The notes under the pieces are model-generated. The model had not been told where the DNA came from, did no database searches, and worked only from the letters and a program-made list of their open reading frames with translations. A program made the position numbers and the translations under genes. Positions 6,617 through 13,448 of a DNA stretch of 13,448 nucleotides are shown here, piece after piece (the first letter of the stretch is position 1; each line of letters starts with the position of its first letter). Origin of the DNA: Solimonas sp040391865 (GTDB lineage: Bacteria > Pseudomonadota > Gammaproteobacteria > Nevskiales > Nevskiaceae); the NCBI GenBank assembly GCA_040391865.1, contig JBEBWZ010000093.1, forward strand, positions 1 through 13,448, in the 5' to 3' direction.

Positions 6617-9007
6617 TCAGACGCGCGGCGGATCGGACTCGCGCTGCGGATGGCGATGCCTGGCCAGCGCCTCGATGTAACGAGTGGCCACCGCGGGTCC
6701 CGACTTCGGCGCGACCATCAGGCCGGCGTCGCCTTCATCCTCGTAAGCGATATCGGCTTCCGCCAGCAGTTCGACACCACGGCCCATCGCCAGCAGGGTC
6801 TTGCCGTGTCGATGCTGATCGCGCAGAAATTCGAGCGCACGGCCATCGCCCAGCAGCACGTCGACGGAGGCGCCGTCAGCGACGATGACTCCGTCGAACA
6901 GTACCGCCGGCTCGTTTTCCAGCGAGGCATCGGCCTCGATGGTCTTGCCGTCGGCGGTATCGAACAGGCCGATGCGCGGCCCCACCACCCGCACCACCGC
7001 ACCGGCGGCCTGCAGCTTTTCGACGACCGCGGAATAGGAGCTGCGCTCGACACCATCCGCCACCATCACCGCGATCTTGCGTGTGCGTACGCTGCCGTCT
7101 CCGGGCCGCGCCAGCAGGGACAGGGCTGGCGACACGCTCATCTCGGGCTTGGGCGGGTTCGCGATCGCGCGCGGCATCGGCTTGGGCAGGGTCATGCCAA
7201 GTCCGTCCGCGACTTCCCGCGCCAGGGTCTCGGAAACATTGCGCAACATCGCCAGCATGCGCTCGCGGATTGCCGGCACCGTGACCTTGCTCAGTTCAAA
7301 CCGAAACGCAGCGGCGATATGTTTCTTTTCGAAATCGGCCTGACTTTCGTAGAACAGGCTGGCCTGATTGAAATGCTCGGCGAATTTTTCCGGCTTGCCG
7401 CGCACTTCATCCCCGTGCACCGGTTCCGGGAATGGCACATGGCCCATCTGTCCGGTCTGGAACGGGCAACCTCCTGCGAGCGAGTTCGGCTCGTAGGCGA
7501 CACGGCCACGATGAATCGCCTGACGGTGCATGCCGTCGCGCTGGTTGTTGCTGACCGGCGCAATCGGCGCATTGATCGGCAGTTCGTGGAAATTCGGACC
7601 GCCCAGGCGTGAGAGCTGGGTATCGACGTAGGAGTGGATGCGCCCGGCCAGCAAGGGGTCGTTGCTGAAGTCGATGCCCGGCACCACGTGCGCAGTGCAG
7701 AACGCCACCTGTTCGGTCTCCGCGAAGAAATTGTCGGGATTGCGATTGAGCACGATCCGGCCCAGCGGCGTCACCGGAACCATTTCCTCGGGAATCAGCT
7801 TGGTCGCGTCGAGCACGTCGAAACTGAACTTTTCAGCCTGCGCCTCGCTAAAGACCTGCACCCCGAGTTCCCATTCCGGGTATTCACCAGACTCGATCGC
7901 ATCCCACAGATCGCGACGGTGATAGTCCGGATCGCAGCCGGAAATCTTCACCGCTTCGTCCCAGACCAGCGAGTGCGTGCCGAGCTTCGGGTTCCAGTGA
8001 AACTTCACGAATACCGACTGACTCGCGGCGTTGACGAAACGATAGGTGTGTACGCCGAAGCCCTGCATCATCCGGTAGCTGCGCGGAATGGCGCGATCCG
8101 ACATCACCCACATCAGCATGTGCGCCGATTCCGGCATCAGCGACACGAAATCCCAGAAGGTGTCATGCGCCGAGGCCGCCTGCGGCATGCCATTGTGCGG
8201 TTCCGGCTTCACCGCGTGCACCAGATCCGGAAACTTCATCGCGTCCTGGATGAAGAACACCGGCATGTTGTTGCCGACCAGATCCCAGTTGCCTTCGTCG
8301 GTATAGAACTTGATCGCGAAACCGCGAACGTCGCGTGCCGTGTCCTTGGAGCCACGCTCGCCAGCGACCGTGGAGATGCGCACGAACAGCGGCGTGATCT
8401 TGCCGGCTTCACTGAAGATCGACGCGCGCGTCAGCTGTGACTGCGGCTGGTAGCACTCGAAGTAGCCGTGCGCGCCCGAGCCACGCGCATGCACGATCCT
8501 TTCCGGAATCCGTTCATGATCGAAGTGCGTGATTTTTTCGCGCAGCACGAAATCCTTGAGCAGTGCCGGACCGCGCAAACCCGCTTTCAGGGAGCTCTGG
8601 TTGTCGGCCAGCGGCACGCCCTGATTGGTGGTCATCGGCTGCCCCGAGCCATCGGCACGTACCCGATCGAGCGAATCGATGGTGGCATTGACGCCCGGGT
8701 CCGCCTTGCTGCCAAGCTTGGCCGATTTGTTGCGCTCGGCCAGCGTACTGGCACCGACCAGATCCGAAGCCGGCTCGACCGGCTTGCCAGCCTGTGGCTT
8801 GATCTTGCCCTGCCGGGCGTACTCCCCAGCCTTGACCGGATTGCTGGGCATGGCCGCCGCCGTCGCATTGGTATGCGCCAGCTGCTGCGCGATGTGATTG
8901 GGACCGCGTCGTGCCGCCGTGGATACGCCCGAAGAATGCCGGTCTGCGGAAGCCGCCCCCTTGTCCTTTCCCGCTGACCGGCTGCTGGTCTTCTTCGAGC
9001 TGCTCAT
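6617..9007 (-). CDS. katE: Large-subunit clade-2 catalase (KatE/HPII type) with DJ-1-like C-terminal domain
   Basis: A 796-residue haem catalase that dismutates hydrogen peroxide in the cytoplasm. An N-terminal extension of about 120 residues, rich in Ser, Lys, Ala and Gly, is some 45 residues longer than in E. coli HPII. The catalase core follows: FDHERIPERIVHARG contains the catalytic His (about H173), GNNMPVFFIQDA the catalytic Asn (246/247), and GRIHSYVDTQ the haem-ligand Tyr (about Y460). The C-terminal 150 residues form the flavodoxin/DJ-1-like domain of large catalases; the Cys nucleophile of true DJ-1/PfpI proteins is absent (AMGRG instead). The position matching HPII His392, which is cross-linked to the haem Tyr, is Cys437 here. 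The ATG at 9007 has GGAG 6 nt upstream; the ATG ten codons earlier (9037) has no such site. E. coli katE is RpoS-controlled, but I see no clear promoter here. Confidence 0.96.
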   Translation of the reverse strand: MSSSKKTSSRSAGKDKGAASADRHSSGVSTAARRGPNHIAQQLAHTNATAAAMPSNPVKAGEYARQGKIKPQAGKPVEPASDLVGASTLAERNKSAKLGSKADPGVNATIDSLDRVRADGSGQPMTTNQGVPLADNQSSLKAGLRGPALLKDFVLREKITHFDHERIPERIVHARGSGAHGYFECYQPQSQLTRASIFSEAGKITPLFVRISTVAGERGSKDTARDVRGFAIKFYTDEGNWDLVGNNMPVFFIQDAMKFPDLVHAVKPEPHNGMPQAASAHDTFWDFVSLMPESAHMLMWVMSDRAIPRSYRMMQGFGVHTYRFVNAASQSVFVKFHWNPKLGTHSLVWDEAVKISGCDPDYHRRDLWDAIESGEYPEWELGVQVFSEAQAEKFSFDVLDATKLIPEEMVPVTPLGRIVLNRNPDNFFAETEQVAFCTAHVVPGIDFSNDPLLAGRIHSYVDTQLSRLGGPNFHELPINAPIAPVSNNQRDGMHRQAIHRGRVAYEPNSLAGGCPFQTGQMGHVPFPEPVHGDEVRGKPEKFAEHFNQASLFYESQADFEKKHIAAAFRFELSKVTVPAIRERMLAMLRNVSETLAREVADGLGMTLPKPMPRAIANPPKPEMSVSPALSLLARPGDGSVRTRKIAVMVADGVERSSYSAVVEKLQAAGAVVRVVGPRIGLFDTADGKTIEADASLENEPAVLFDGVIVADGASVDVLLGDGRALEFLRDQHRHGKTLLAMGRGVELLAEADIAYEDEGDAGLMVAPKSGPAVATRYIEALARHRHPQRESDPPRV

Positions 9008-9013
9008 ATCGAT

Positions 9014-9017
9014 CTCC
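9014..9017 (-). promoter_or_regulatory. Ribosome binding site deciding the katE start
   Basis: GGAG on the minus strand with a 6-nt spacer to the ATG at 9007. It favours this start over the in-frame ATG at 9037, which lies upstream of the site. Confidence 0.75.
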
Positions 9018-9166
9018 GTGATCGCTGCATACGCCATCCATTCAGGCTGTCGCGATCACCGACTACGGTCGCGAGCAGGCGCTCGGGCAGATATGCAGCT
9101 AGTGCACCAACAACCTCTGGGACGATCGATACTCGGCGCGAGCCGCTTGCCCCCGGCTGAACACTC

Positions 9167-9193
9167 TGTGTGGGCCGACACACGCTTCGCGTG
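9167..9193. repeat. Two inverted repeats in the katE/arsC control region
   Basis: TGTGT-N6-ACACA (9167-9182) is a perfect 5-6-5 inverted repeat with the geometry of CRP/Clp-family sites (consensus TGTGA-N6-TCACA). CACGC-TTC-GCGTG (9181-9193) partly overlaps it and covers the -35 region of the proposed arsC promoter. The first is centred about 46 bases before the predicted arsC start of transcription. Symmetry is seen directly; regulation is inferred. Confidence 0.4.
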
Positions 9194-9214
9194 GCGGACG
9201 GTCGTTTCTATACT
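9186..9214 (+). promoter_or_regulatory. Candidate promoter of arsC
   Basis: A near-consensus -10 box TATACT (9209-9214) lies 17 nt after a weak -35 (TTCGCG, 9186-9191). Transcription would start near 9221, leaving a leader of about 33 nt that includes the Shine-Dalgarno GGGAG (9243-9247). A weak -35 would suit activator dependence. Confidence 0.5.
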
Positions 9215-9253
9215 GTCGACCTTTCCTTTCCGATGACCTGCAGGGAGTTCGAC

Positions 9254-9610
9254 ATGCGCGACGGTATCCTCCACAACCCCCGCTGCTCGAAGAGCCGCGA
9301 GACGCTGAAATTGCTGCAGGATCGCGGCATCGAGTTGCCGGTGATCGAGTACCTGCAACAGCCATTGTCGAAAGCACAGCTGAAAGAGCTGTGTGCCTTG
9401 CTGGGCGTCAAGCCGCTGGAGATCGTGCGCACCAGGGAAGCGCTGTTCTCCGAGCTGGGCCTGAGCAGTGACAACGGCTACAGCGATGCGCAGTGGCTGG
9501 ATGTGCTGGTCAGCCATCCGAAGCTGCTGGAACGACCGATCGTGATCTATCGCGGCAAGGCCGTGGTCGGACGGCCGCCGGAGAATGTGCTCACGCTGCT
9601 GGATCGCTAG
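9254..9610 (+). CDS. arsC: ArsC-family reductase (YfgD-like, glutaredoxin-coupled arsenate reductase family)
   Basis: A 118-residue thioredoxin-fold protein of the ArsC/Spx class. HNPRCSKSRETL (7-18) holds the active-site Cys (C11) in the CxxSR arrangement. The arginines that bind the oxyanion in plasmid ArsC have equivalents at about R59, R94 (ERPIV) and R107 (GRPPE). The sequence resembles E. coli YfgD more than plasmid ArsC. Family members reduce arsenate to arsenite with glutathione and glutaredoxin, but YfgD-type proteins often lack proven arsenate activity. No arsR, arsB or acr3 gene lies nearby, so the substrate is uncertain. The ATG at 9254 follows GGGAG with a 6-nt spacer, which excludes the longer open frame starting at 9170. 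The gene is divergent from katE and converges on the S8 peptidase, sharing the CTAG (9607-9610) as stop. Confidence 0.88.
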   Translation: MRDGILHNPRCSKSRETLKLLQDRGIELPVIEYLQQPLSKAQLKELCALLGVKPLEIVRTREALFSELGLSSDNGYSDAQWLDVLVSHPKLLERPIVIYRGKAVVGRPPENVLTLLDR

Positions 9611-11859
9611 CGCTGGGCCGGGCGCGCAGTGACGCGCGTGCTTTTTCGTTGCCGCATGCGCCCTGCGCACAGGGCCAGCAGCAGCAGGCTCCCCCAGGTC
9701 CAGCTCCCTCCTCCGCCATTGCCCGGCAGCACCGGATCAGGTCGCGGCGTGGCCGGATGGCGGCCTGCTTTCAGCTCCACCCAGATGCGATAGGGAAACT
9801 CGGCCTGCGCAAAGTTCACCACCGTGAAGTGATAGACATCGGCCGGGGTACCGGCGCCGATCACGAAGCGCAGCTCCTCATTGCCGTTCTGCTCGCCGCT
9901 GACCTGTGTCTGCGGGTCATTGCAGTCCGGGGCGGAGCCGCTGGTGCAGAACAGATGATGCGCGCCGGGGATCGTCGGATCGATATTGAGCGTGATCAGA
10001 TACTGCGGCGGAGTCGTGGCGCGGCCGAGCAGATCGATATCGATGTTGTCGGGGGTGCTGGTACGCACGATCAGCGTGTGATCCTCGCTGAGTTGCGGCA
10101 CATCCACATGCCAGCCGTGGTACTCGTCGTAGAGCCGGTCGGTCTCCGACAGCCCGGTGTGGAAACGCTGCGTGCGGTCGTCGCCGGGTGCCAGCCGCGC
10201 GATCTCGCGGATGAAATGACGCCGCGCACTGTAGCCACCCGTACTGCCGCTGGCCTGGATATCCAATGCAAAGTCGACGCTGTGATGACCGTCGACATCG
10301 GCCACCGTCGCCACAAAGCTGCGCGTCGCCGAACTGCCGCTGGCGATGTTGCCGTAGGCCTGCGCACCGCCGTTGACCGCCACCAGCGCCGGATTCGCCT
10401 GCAGGGTCGCGCTCACCGCCGTGGCATCGCGCCAGTCGTTGCGTAGTGTCACCTCGATCTGCACCGATTCGCCCGGATCGAGCCGCTGGTTGGCATCGTT
10501 GAGCAGGCGCACCCGCTGGATCGTCAGCGAAGGCCGCGGCGTCATGTCCAGCGCCCGCGCCGCGTCGACGCGACCACCGATGCTGCGCTGGCCGGCATTG
10601 CCGCGCTGCACGCCGCCGCCACCGGCAGGCGTGGTCCCGCTTTCGATCAGCCGCGCCTTGATCTCGCGCCAGTCGGTGGTGACATGCGCGCGCAGCAGCG
10701 CAGCAATGCCACTGACATACGGTGCAGAGAACGAGGTGCCCGCCACACTGTTCACGCCGTCGCGATAGCCGTTGCCCACGCTGGTGGTCACCACCTGCAA
10801 GCCCGGCGCCGCGACGTGCGTGGTCAGCGGCCCGTGCATGCTGAAGCTGGCGATGTTGTCCTGACGATTGGTCGCGGCAACGGCCAGCAGGTTCGGCACC
10901 TCGTACAGCGCCGGAAAACTGATGCCGGAGCTGTCGAGGTTGGCGTCGTCGTTGCCAGCGGCGGCGATGAACAGCACACCCTGCGCCGCCAATGCGCGGA
11001 TCCGGTCGGCGGTGATCGCGGAGCGGCTGGGGCCGCCGAAACTGGCGTTGATGAGGTGCGCGCCATGCGCGCCGGCCCATTCGATCGCGGCGATGATGTC
11101 GGCGTTGCTGAAGCCACTGTCGCCATTGCGGCCGATCTTGATCGGCATCAACCGTGAGTGCCAGCTGCTGCCGGCCACACCGATCGCATTGTTGCCGCGC
11201 GCGCCCAGCGCGCCGGCGACCATGGTGCCGTGACCCTGATCGCTGCCGACCGGCGCAACGTTATCGTTGCCGGCAGGGATATTGCGGCCAGCCACGAAAT
11301 TGGCGGCGAGATCCGGATGGTCGATCTGGAACGCATCGTCGATGATCGCCACCACCACCGCGCTGCTGCCGGTACGGCTGAAACTGCCATCGCCTGCGGG
11401 ATCCCAGGCCGGCAGCAGATTCAGATCGCCTCCGATCACGCCGGCCGGACCCTCCACGTTGAAGTTCGCCTGTCCGGTATTGCGCAGGCCCCACAGCTGA
11501 CTGAACAGCGTATCGGTCGGCAGCGGCGGCGCGCCCTGCGACGGGAAGTACAGATAATTGGGTTCGACGTGCGCCACCGCCGGATCGCGTGACAGCATCG
11601 CGATCGCCCCGGCCACATCGGTCAGCGCCGGCAACGCCAGCAGCTCGGTGCGTCCATCCGACAGACTGCGCCGCGTGACCAGCCCTCGCGTCGCTTTCGC
11701 CAGCACCGCGCCCGGCTGGTACTGCACCAGCACCTCGTCGCCGACATACAGTGGACCGCCATCGTGCGGTCTAGCCGCACCGGCCAGCGAGGGCCACGAC
11801 CCCGCCAGCATCAGCACGATAACGCCGCCCCACGAACACTTCACCCGGATTCCTGACAC
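9607..11859 (-). CDS. Secreted S8 (subtilisin-like) serine peptidase with GlyGly-CTERM-like tail
   Basis: A 750-residue exported protease. Residues 1-28 are a signal peptide (Arg/Lys, hydrophobic VIVLMLAG, likely cleavage after SLAGA). A prodomain follows, ending around AHVEPNYLYF (96-105). The catalytic domain has Asp174 (VAIID), His210 (GHGT), the oxyanion Asn303 (AAAGND) and Ser376 (GTSFSAP). Beyond about residue 440 lies a beta-rich, possibly CARDB-like region, then a segment with two Cys (638, 646) that could form a disulfide. The C-terminus reads GNGGGGSWTWGS, a hydrophobic stretch (LLLLALCAG) and basic RMRQRK: the layout of GlyGly-CTERM, a tail cleaved by rhombosortase in species using type II secretion. 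I chose the GTG start at 11859 because GGGAGG lies 7 nt before it; the ATG at 11913 would put 18 odd residues ahead of the signal peptide. The gene stands alone; its target proteins are unknown. Confidence 0.92.
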   Translation of the reverse strand: MSGIRVKCSWGGVIVLMLAGSWPSLAGAARPHDGGPLYVGDEVLVQYQPGAVLAKATRGLVTRRSLSDGRTELLALPALTDVAGAIAMLSRDPAVAHVEPNYLYFPSQGAPPLPTDTLFSQLWGLRNTGQANFNVEGPAGVIGGDLNLLPAWDPAGDGSFSRTGSSAVVVAIIDDAFQIDHPDLAANFVAGRNIPAGNDNVAPVGSDQGHGTMVAGALGARGNNAIGVAGSSWHSRLMPIKIGRNGDSGFSNADIIAAIEWAGAHGAHLINASFGGPSRSAITADRIRALAAQGVLFIAAAGNDDANLDSSGISFPALYEVPNLLAVAATNRQDNIASFSMHGPLTTHVAAPGLQVVTTSVGNGYRDGVNSVAGTSFSAPYVSGIAALLRAHVTTDWREIKARLIESGTTPAGGGGVQRGNAGQRSIGGRVDAARALDMTPRPSLTIQRVRLLNDANQRLDPGESVQIEVTLRNDWRDATAVSATLQANPALVAVNGGAQAYGNIASGSSATRSFVATVADVDGHHSVDFALDIQASGSTGGYSARRHFIREIARLAPGDDRTQRFHTGLSETDRLYDEYHGWHVDVPQLSEDHTLIVRTSTPDNIDIDLLGRATTPPQYLITLNIDPTIPGAHHLFCTSGSAPDCNDPQTQVSGEQNGNEELRFVIGAGTPADVYHFTVVNFAQAEFPYRIWVELKAGRHPATPRPDPVLPGNGGGGSWTWGSLLLLALCAGRMRQRKSTRVTARPAQR
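9622..9646 (+). terminator. Probable intrinsic terminator of arsC
   Basis: A GC hairpin (9622-9627 with 9634-9639, 6 bp including one G-U pair, 6-base loop) is followed two bases later by five Ts (9642-9646). It starts 12 nt after the arsC stop and lies inside the last codons of the convergent peptidase gene. No T-run is present for the opposite direction. Confidence 0.55.
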
Positions 11860-12040
11860 GACGCGGCCTCCCTTGAACGCACTGTGGGTCGCGGACACCG
11901 CACCACAACCCATGATCTAAAGACGCGGCAGCGCAGGCAAACCCGAAGATCGCGGGCGCCGTTTCCGAGATCCGGCATCTGGATGCAGAACCCGATAGCG
12001 CCAGCGCCAGCCCACGATTGAGGCGACGCCGCGCGCGCGG
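11860..12040. other. Spacer between the DUF2062 gene and the S8 peptidase
   Basis: No gene is supported in these 181 nt. Next to the DUF2062 stop lies a perfect 12-base palindrome CCGCGCGCGCGG (12029-12040). It could form a strong hairpin but has no T-run, so it is at best a weak or Rho-assisted terminator. A possible peptidase promoter on the minus strand (TTGCCT, then TAGATC) has a spacer of only 15 nt and I do not call it. Confidence 0.4.
11867..11872 (-). promoter_or_regulatory. Strong ribosome binding site for the GTG start of the S8 peptidase
   Basis: GGGAGG with a 7-nt spacer to the GTG at 11859. It sits inside the longer frame that opens at the ATG 11913, which argues that the GTG is the true start. 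Confidence 0.8.
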
Positions 12041-12526
12041 TCAGGCACGGCGCGCCAGCCGTCGCAGCAGGGGCCGCGATGCGAAGTACAGCACCGCACA
12101 CAGCGGCGGTGCCAGCAGCAGCCAGACCACGATGCCGTAGACCACGACCATGCCGTAATCGACCAGGAACGACAGCGGTCCGGCTTCGAAGCGCGCCAGC
12201 AGTTCATCAATCGAAAAGATCGGCAGATGCGGTTGCCTGAACAGGGCCTCGCCGCTGCGGTAGAACGGTAGCAGCAGCGCCAGGTGCAGCGGCGTCAGCG
12301 CGTAGTTGGCGAGCTGGATCAGCGGCTGGTTCAAACGCAGCCACACGGCCGCGAGCCCGCACAACAGCGTGGTGACGCCGAACACCGGAAAGATGCCGAG
12401 CACCGCGGCCAGCGCCAGGGTCAACGCAATCTGATCGGGGCTGACGCCCTGGCGCAACTGCGCCAGCACCGGCGCGACGATCCGGCGCTGCCAGAAGCTG
12501 GCCGGGGCGGCGACGGAGGGATTCAT
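12041..12526 (-). CDS. DUF2062 domain-containing membrane protein
   Basis: A 161-residue integral membrane protein matching the DUF2062 pattern: LRQGVSPDQIAL (24-35), then a glycine-containing hydrophobic segment (about 33-62, GIFPVFGVTTLLCG), then LNQPLIQLANYALTPL (65-80) continuing into a second membrane segment (about 68-90). A third long hydrophobic stretch (about 120-150, MVVVYGIVVWLLLAPPL) is followed by a basic tail RPLLRRLARRA. The function of the family is not established; it is often seen near cell-envelope or lipid genes. The ATG at 12526 lies 13 nt after the tesA stop, so it is probably co-transcribed with tesA, although no clear Shine-Dalgarno site precedes it. Confidence 0.9.
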   Translation of the reverse strand: MNPSVAAPASFWQRRIVAPVLAQLRQGVSPDQIALTLALAAVLGIFPVFGVTTLLCGLAAVWLRLNQPLIQLANYALTPLHLALLLPFYRSGEALFRQPHLPIFSIDELLARFEAGPLSFLVDYGMVVVYGIVVWLLLAPPLCAVLYFASRPLLRRLARRA

Positions 12527-12539
12527 CGCAACGCGCCGT

Positions 12540-13178
12540 TCAAGGCCGCGCCGCGCCCGACTTCAGCGCCGCTTCCAGCGTCGGCCAGGCCGCATCGAGC
12601 ATCTGCGGCTGCGCCGCCACCGTCGGATGAATGCCGTCATCCTGGAACGCATCCGGGTCCAGCGCGATCGGCGCCAGGAAGAACGGCACCAGCGGTGCTT
12701 GCTGTGCCTGCGCCACGGTCTTGAACGCGGCGTGGAAACCATTGGCGTAGGTCGCGCCATAGTTGCTGGGAATGTGCATCTCGAACAGCACCGGCGTGGC
12801 GCCGGCCTTGCGGCTCAGTTCCGCCATCCGCGTCAGATTCTCGTTGAGCCTGGCCAGCGGCAGCCCCCGCAGCCCGTCGTTGCCGCCCAGCTCGATCAGA
12901 ACCAATTGCGGCCGATGACGGTCCAGTAACGCAGGCAGGCGCGACAAGCCGCCAGCCGTGGTCTCGCCGCTGACGCTGGCGTTGACCACGCGCTGCGGAT
13001 AGCCTCGCGCCTGCAGCCGCTGCTGCAGCAGCGCCACCCAGCCTTGCGACGCCGGAATGCCATATGCGGCGCTGAGGCTGTCGCCGACAACCAACAATAC
13101 CGGCGCCTCGCTGGCGGCGCGCGCCGCTGTCGATACCGACAGCACCAGAATCAGAACGGACAGGAATCTAAGCATCAT
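12540..13178 (-). CDS. tesA: TesA-type SGNH/GDSL esterase (arylesterase, thioesterase I/lysophospholipase L1)
   Basis: A 212-residue SGNH hydrolase with all four blocks: GDSL (32-35, nucleophile Ser34), SGET (70-73), GGND (98-101) and DGIHP (181-185, catalytic Asp181 and His184). The first 20 residues (MMLRFLSVLILVLSVSTAARA) are a signal peptide, so the enzyme is periplasmic. It hydrolyses acyl-CoA thioesters, aryl esters and lysophospholipids in vitro. Two consecutive ATG codons (13178, 13175) are possible starts; neither has a clear ribosome binding site, and the longer frame upstream lies across ybbA and is rejected. The divergent ybbA neighbour matches the arrangement in E. coli, supporting the identification. 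The DUF2062 gene follows after 13 nt. Confidence 0.94.
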   Translation of the reverse strand: MMLRFLSVLILVLSVSTAARAASEAPVLLVVGDSLSAAYGIPASQGWVALLQQRLQARGYPQRVVNASVSGETTAGGLSRLPALLDRHRPQLVLIELGGNDGLRGLPLARLNENLTRMAELSRKAGATPVLFEMHIPSNYGATYANGFHAAFKTVAQAQQAPLVPFFLAPIALDPDAFQDDGIHPTVAAQPQMLDAAWPTLEAALKSGAARP

Positions 13179-13448
13179 GCTTGCAGGGACAACGGTGGTG
13201 GCCGCACGCGGCGTAGGCAAGCAGGTTATCAGCGGCGACGCACCGCTGACGATCCTGCAGGACATCAGCCTGGAGATCGGCGCCGGTGAATCGGTGGCCA
13301 TCGTTGGCCGCTCCGGCTCCGGCAAGACCACCTTGCTGTCACTGCTGGCCGGGCTGGATCTGCCCAGCAGCGGCGAGATTCTGCTCGACGGACAGTCACT
13401 GGGCCGCCTCGACGAGGATGCGCGCGCCGGGCTGCGTGCCGGGCGCGT
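13177..13448 (+). CDS. ybbA: YbbA-like ABC transporter ATP-binding protein, N-terminal part
   Basis: The first 90 residues of an ABC ATPase, cut by the window end (about 225-240 residues are expected). The Walker A motif GRSGSGKT is at 44-51, followed by LLAGLDLPSSGEI and the LDEDARAGLRAGR segment that is typical of YbbA and the related LolD/MacB branch. YbbA partners the large permease YbbP, which would lie further right; the substrate is not firmly established. The ATG at 13177 follows AGGAA (13162-13166) with a 10-nt spacer. Its start codon overlaps that of tesA on the other strand in CATG (13176-13179), so its promoter and leader must lie inside the start of tesA. Confidence 0.9.
   Translation, partial: MLAGTTVVAARGVGKQVISGDAPLTILQDISLEIGAGESVAIVGRSGSGKTTLLSLLAGLDLPSSGEILLDGQSLGRLDEDARAGLRAGR

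Noticed and set aside
5249..7612. A plus-strand open frame of 787 codons antisense to exo and katE
   Set aside because: It is rich in Arg, His and Gln with no recognisable domain, and lies opposite two well-supported genes. Long antisense frames are expected at this GC content.
11860..11913. ATG start of the S8 peptidase at 11913
   Set aside because: It would add 18 residues before the signal peptide, and the GGGAGG site is positioned for the GTG at 11859 instead.
12029..12040. Perfect GC palindrome after the DUF2062 stop as an intrinsic terminator
   Set aside because: No T-run follows on either strand, so I note it only as part of the spacer.

Overview
The window is high-GC, gene-dense chromosomal DNA from a proteobacterium. 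The gene families and the divergent tesA/ybbA arrangement (also found in E. coli) point to a gammaproteobacterium, perhaps of the Xanthomonadales type; the order is an inference. There is no insertion sequence, prophage, tRNA, rRNA or CRISPR array that I can support. Every gene except arsC and ybbA lies on the minus strand.

Region 1 (1-808, minus): the first 105 codons of mmsA (CoA-acylating methylmalonate-semialdehyde dehydrogenase), preceded by a leader of about 170 nt, a textbook cobalamin riboswitch (488-682) closed by a perfect 8-bp P1 stem, and an AT-rich promoter region. No convincing gene lies between the switch and mmsA.

Region 2 (809-9007, minus): a tightly packed run transcribed from 9007 down to 809. 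In transcription order it is katE (large clade-2 catalase with a C-terminal DJ-1/PfpI-like domain), a beta-lactamase-fold 'ligase-associated' exonuclease, an ATP-dependent DNA ligase, a ligase-associated DEXH helicase (Lhr-Core type) and the metallophosphoesterase nuclease PdeM. The last four form the conserved DNA repair cluster known from pseudomonads. Spacings are 18, 12, -4 and 7 nt, so the catalase may be co-transcribed with the repair genes, linking peroxide removal to repair.

Region 3 (9008-11859): a 246-nt divergent control region separates katE from a YfgD/ArsC-type thioredoxin-fold reductase on the plus strand. arsC converges on a secreted S8 (subtilisin-like) peptidase with a signal peptide, prodomain, catalytic domain, beta-rich C-terminal region and a GlyGly-CTERM-like sorting tail. 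The two stop codons share one CTAG tetranucleotide, and the likely arsC terminator lies inside the peptidase's last codons.

Region 4 (11860-13448): a DUF2062 membrane protein follows tesA (SGNH/GDSL thioesterase/lysophospholipase) on the minus strand. ybbA (ABC transporter ATPase, cut by the window end) is divergent from tesA, with start codons that overlap.

The most interesting signal is the cobalamin riboswitch directly upstream of mmsA, a gene not usually named as a B12-switch target. The enzyme's product, propionyl-CoA, is often consumed by a B12-dependent mutase. I found no clear evidence of a wholly new system.
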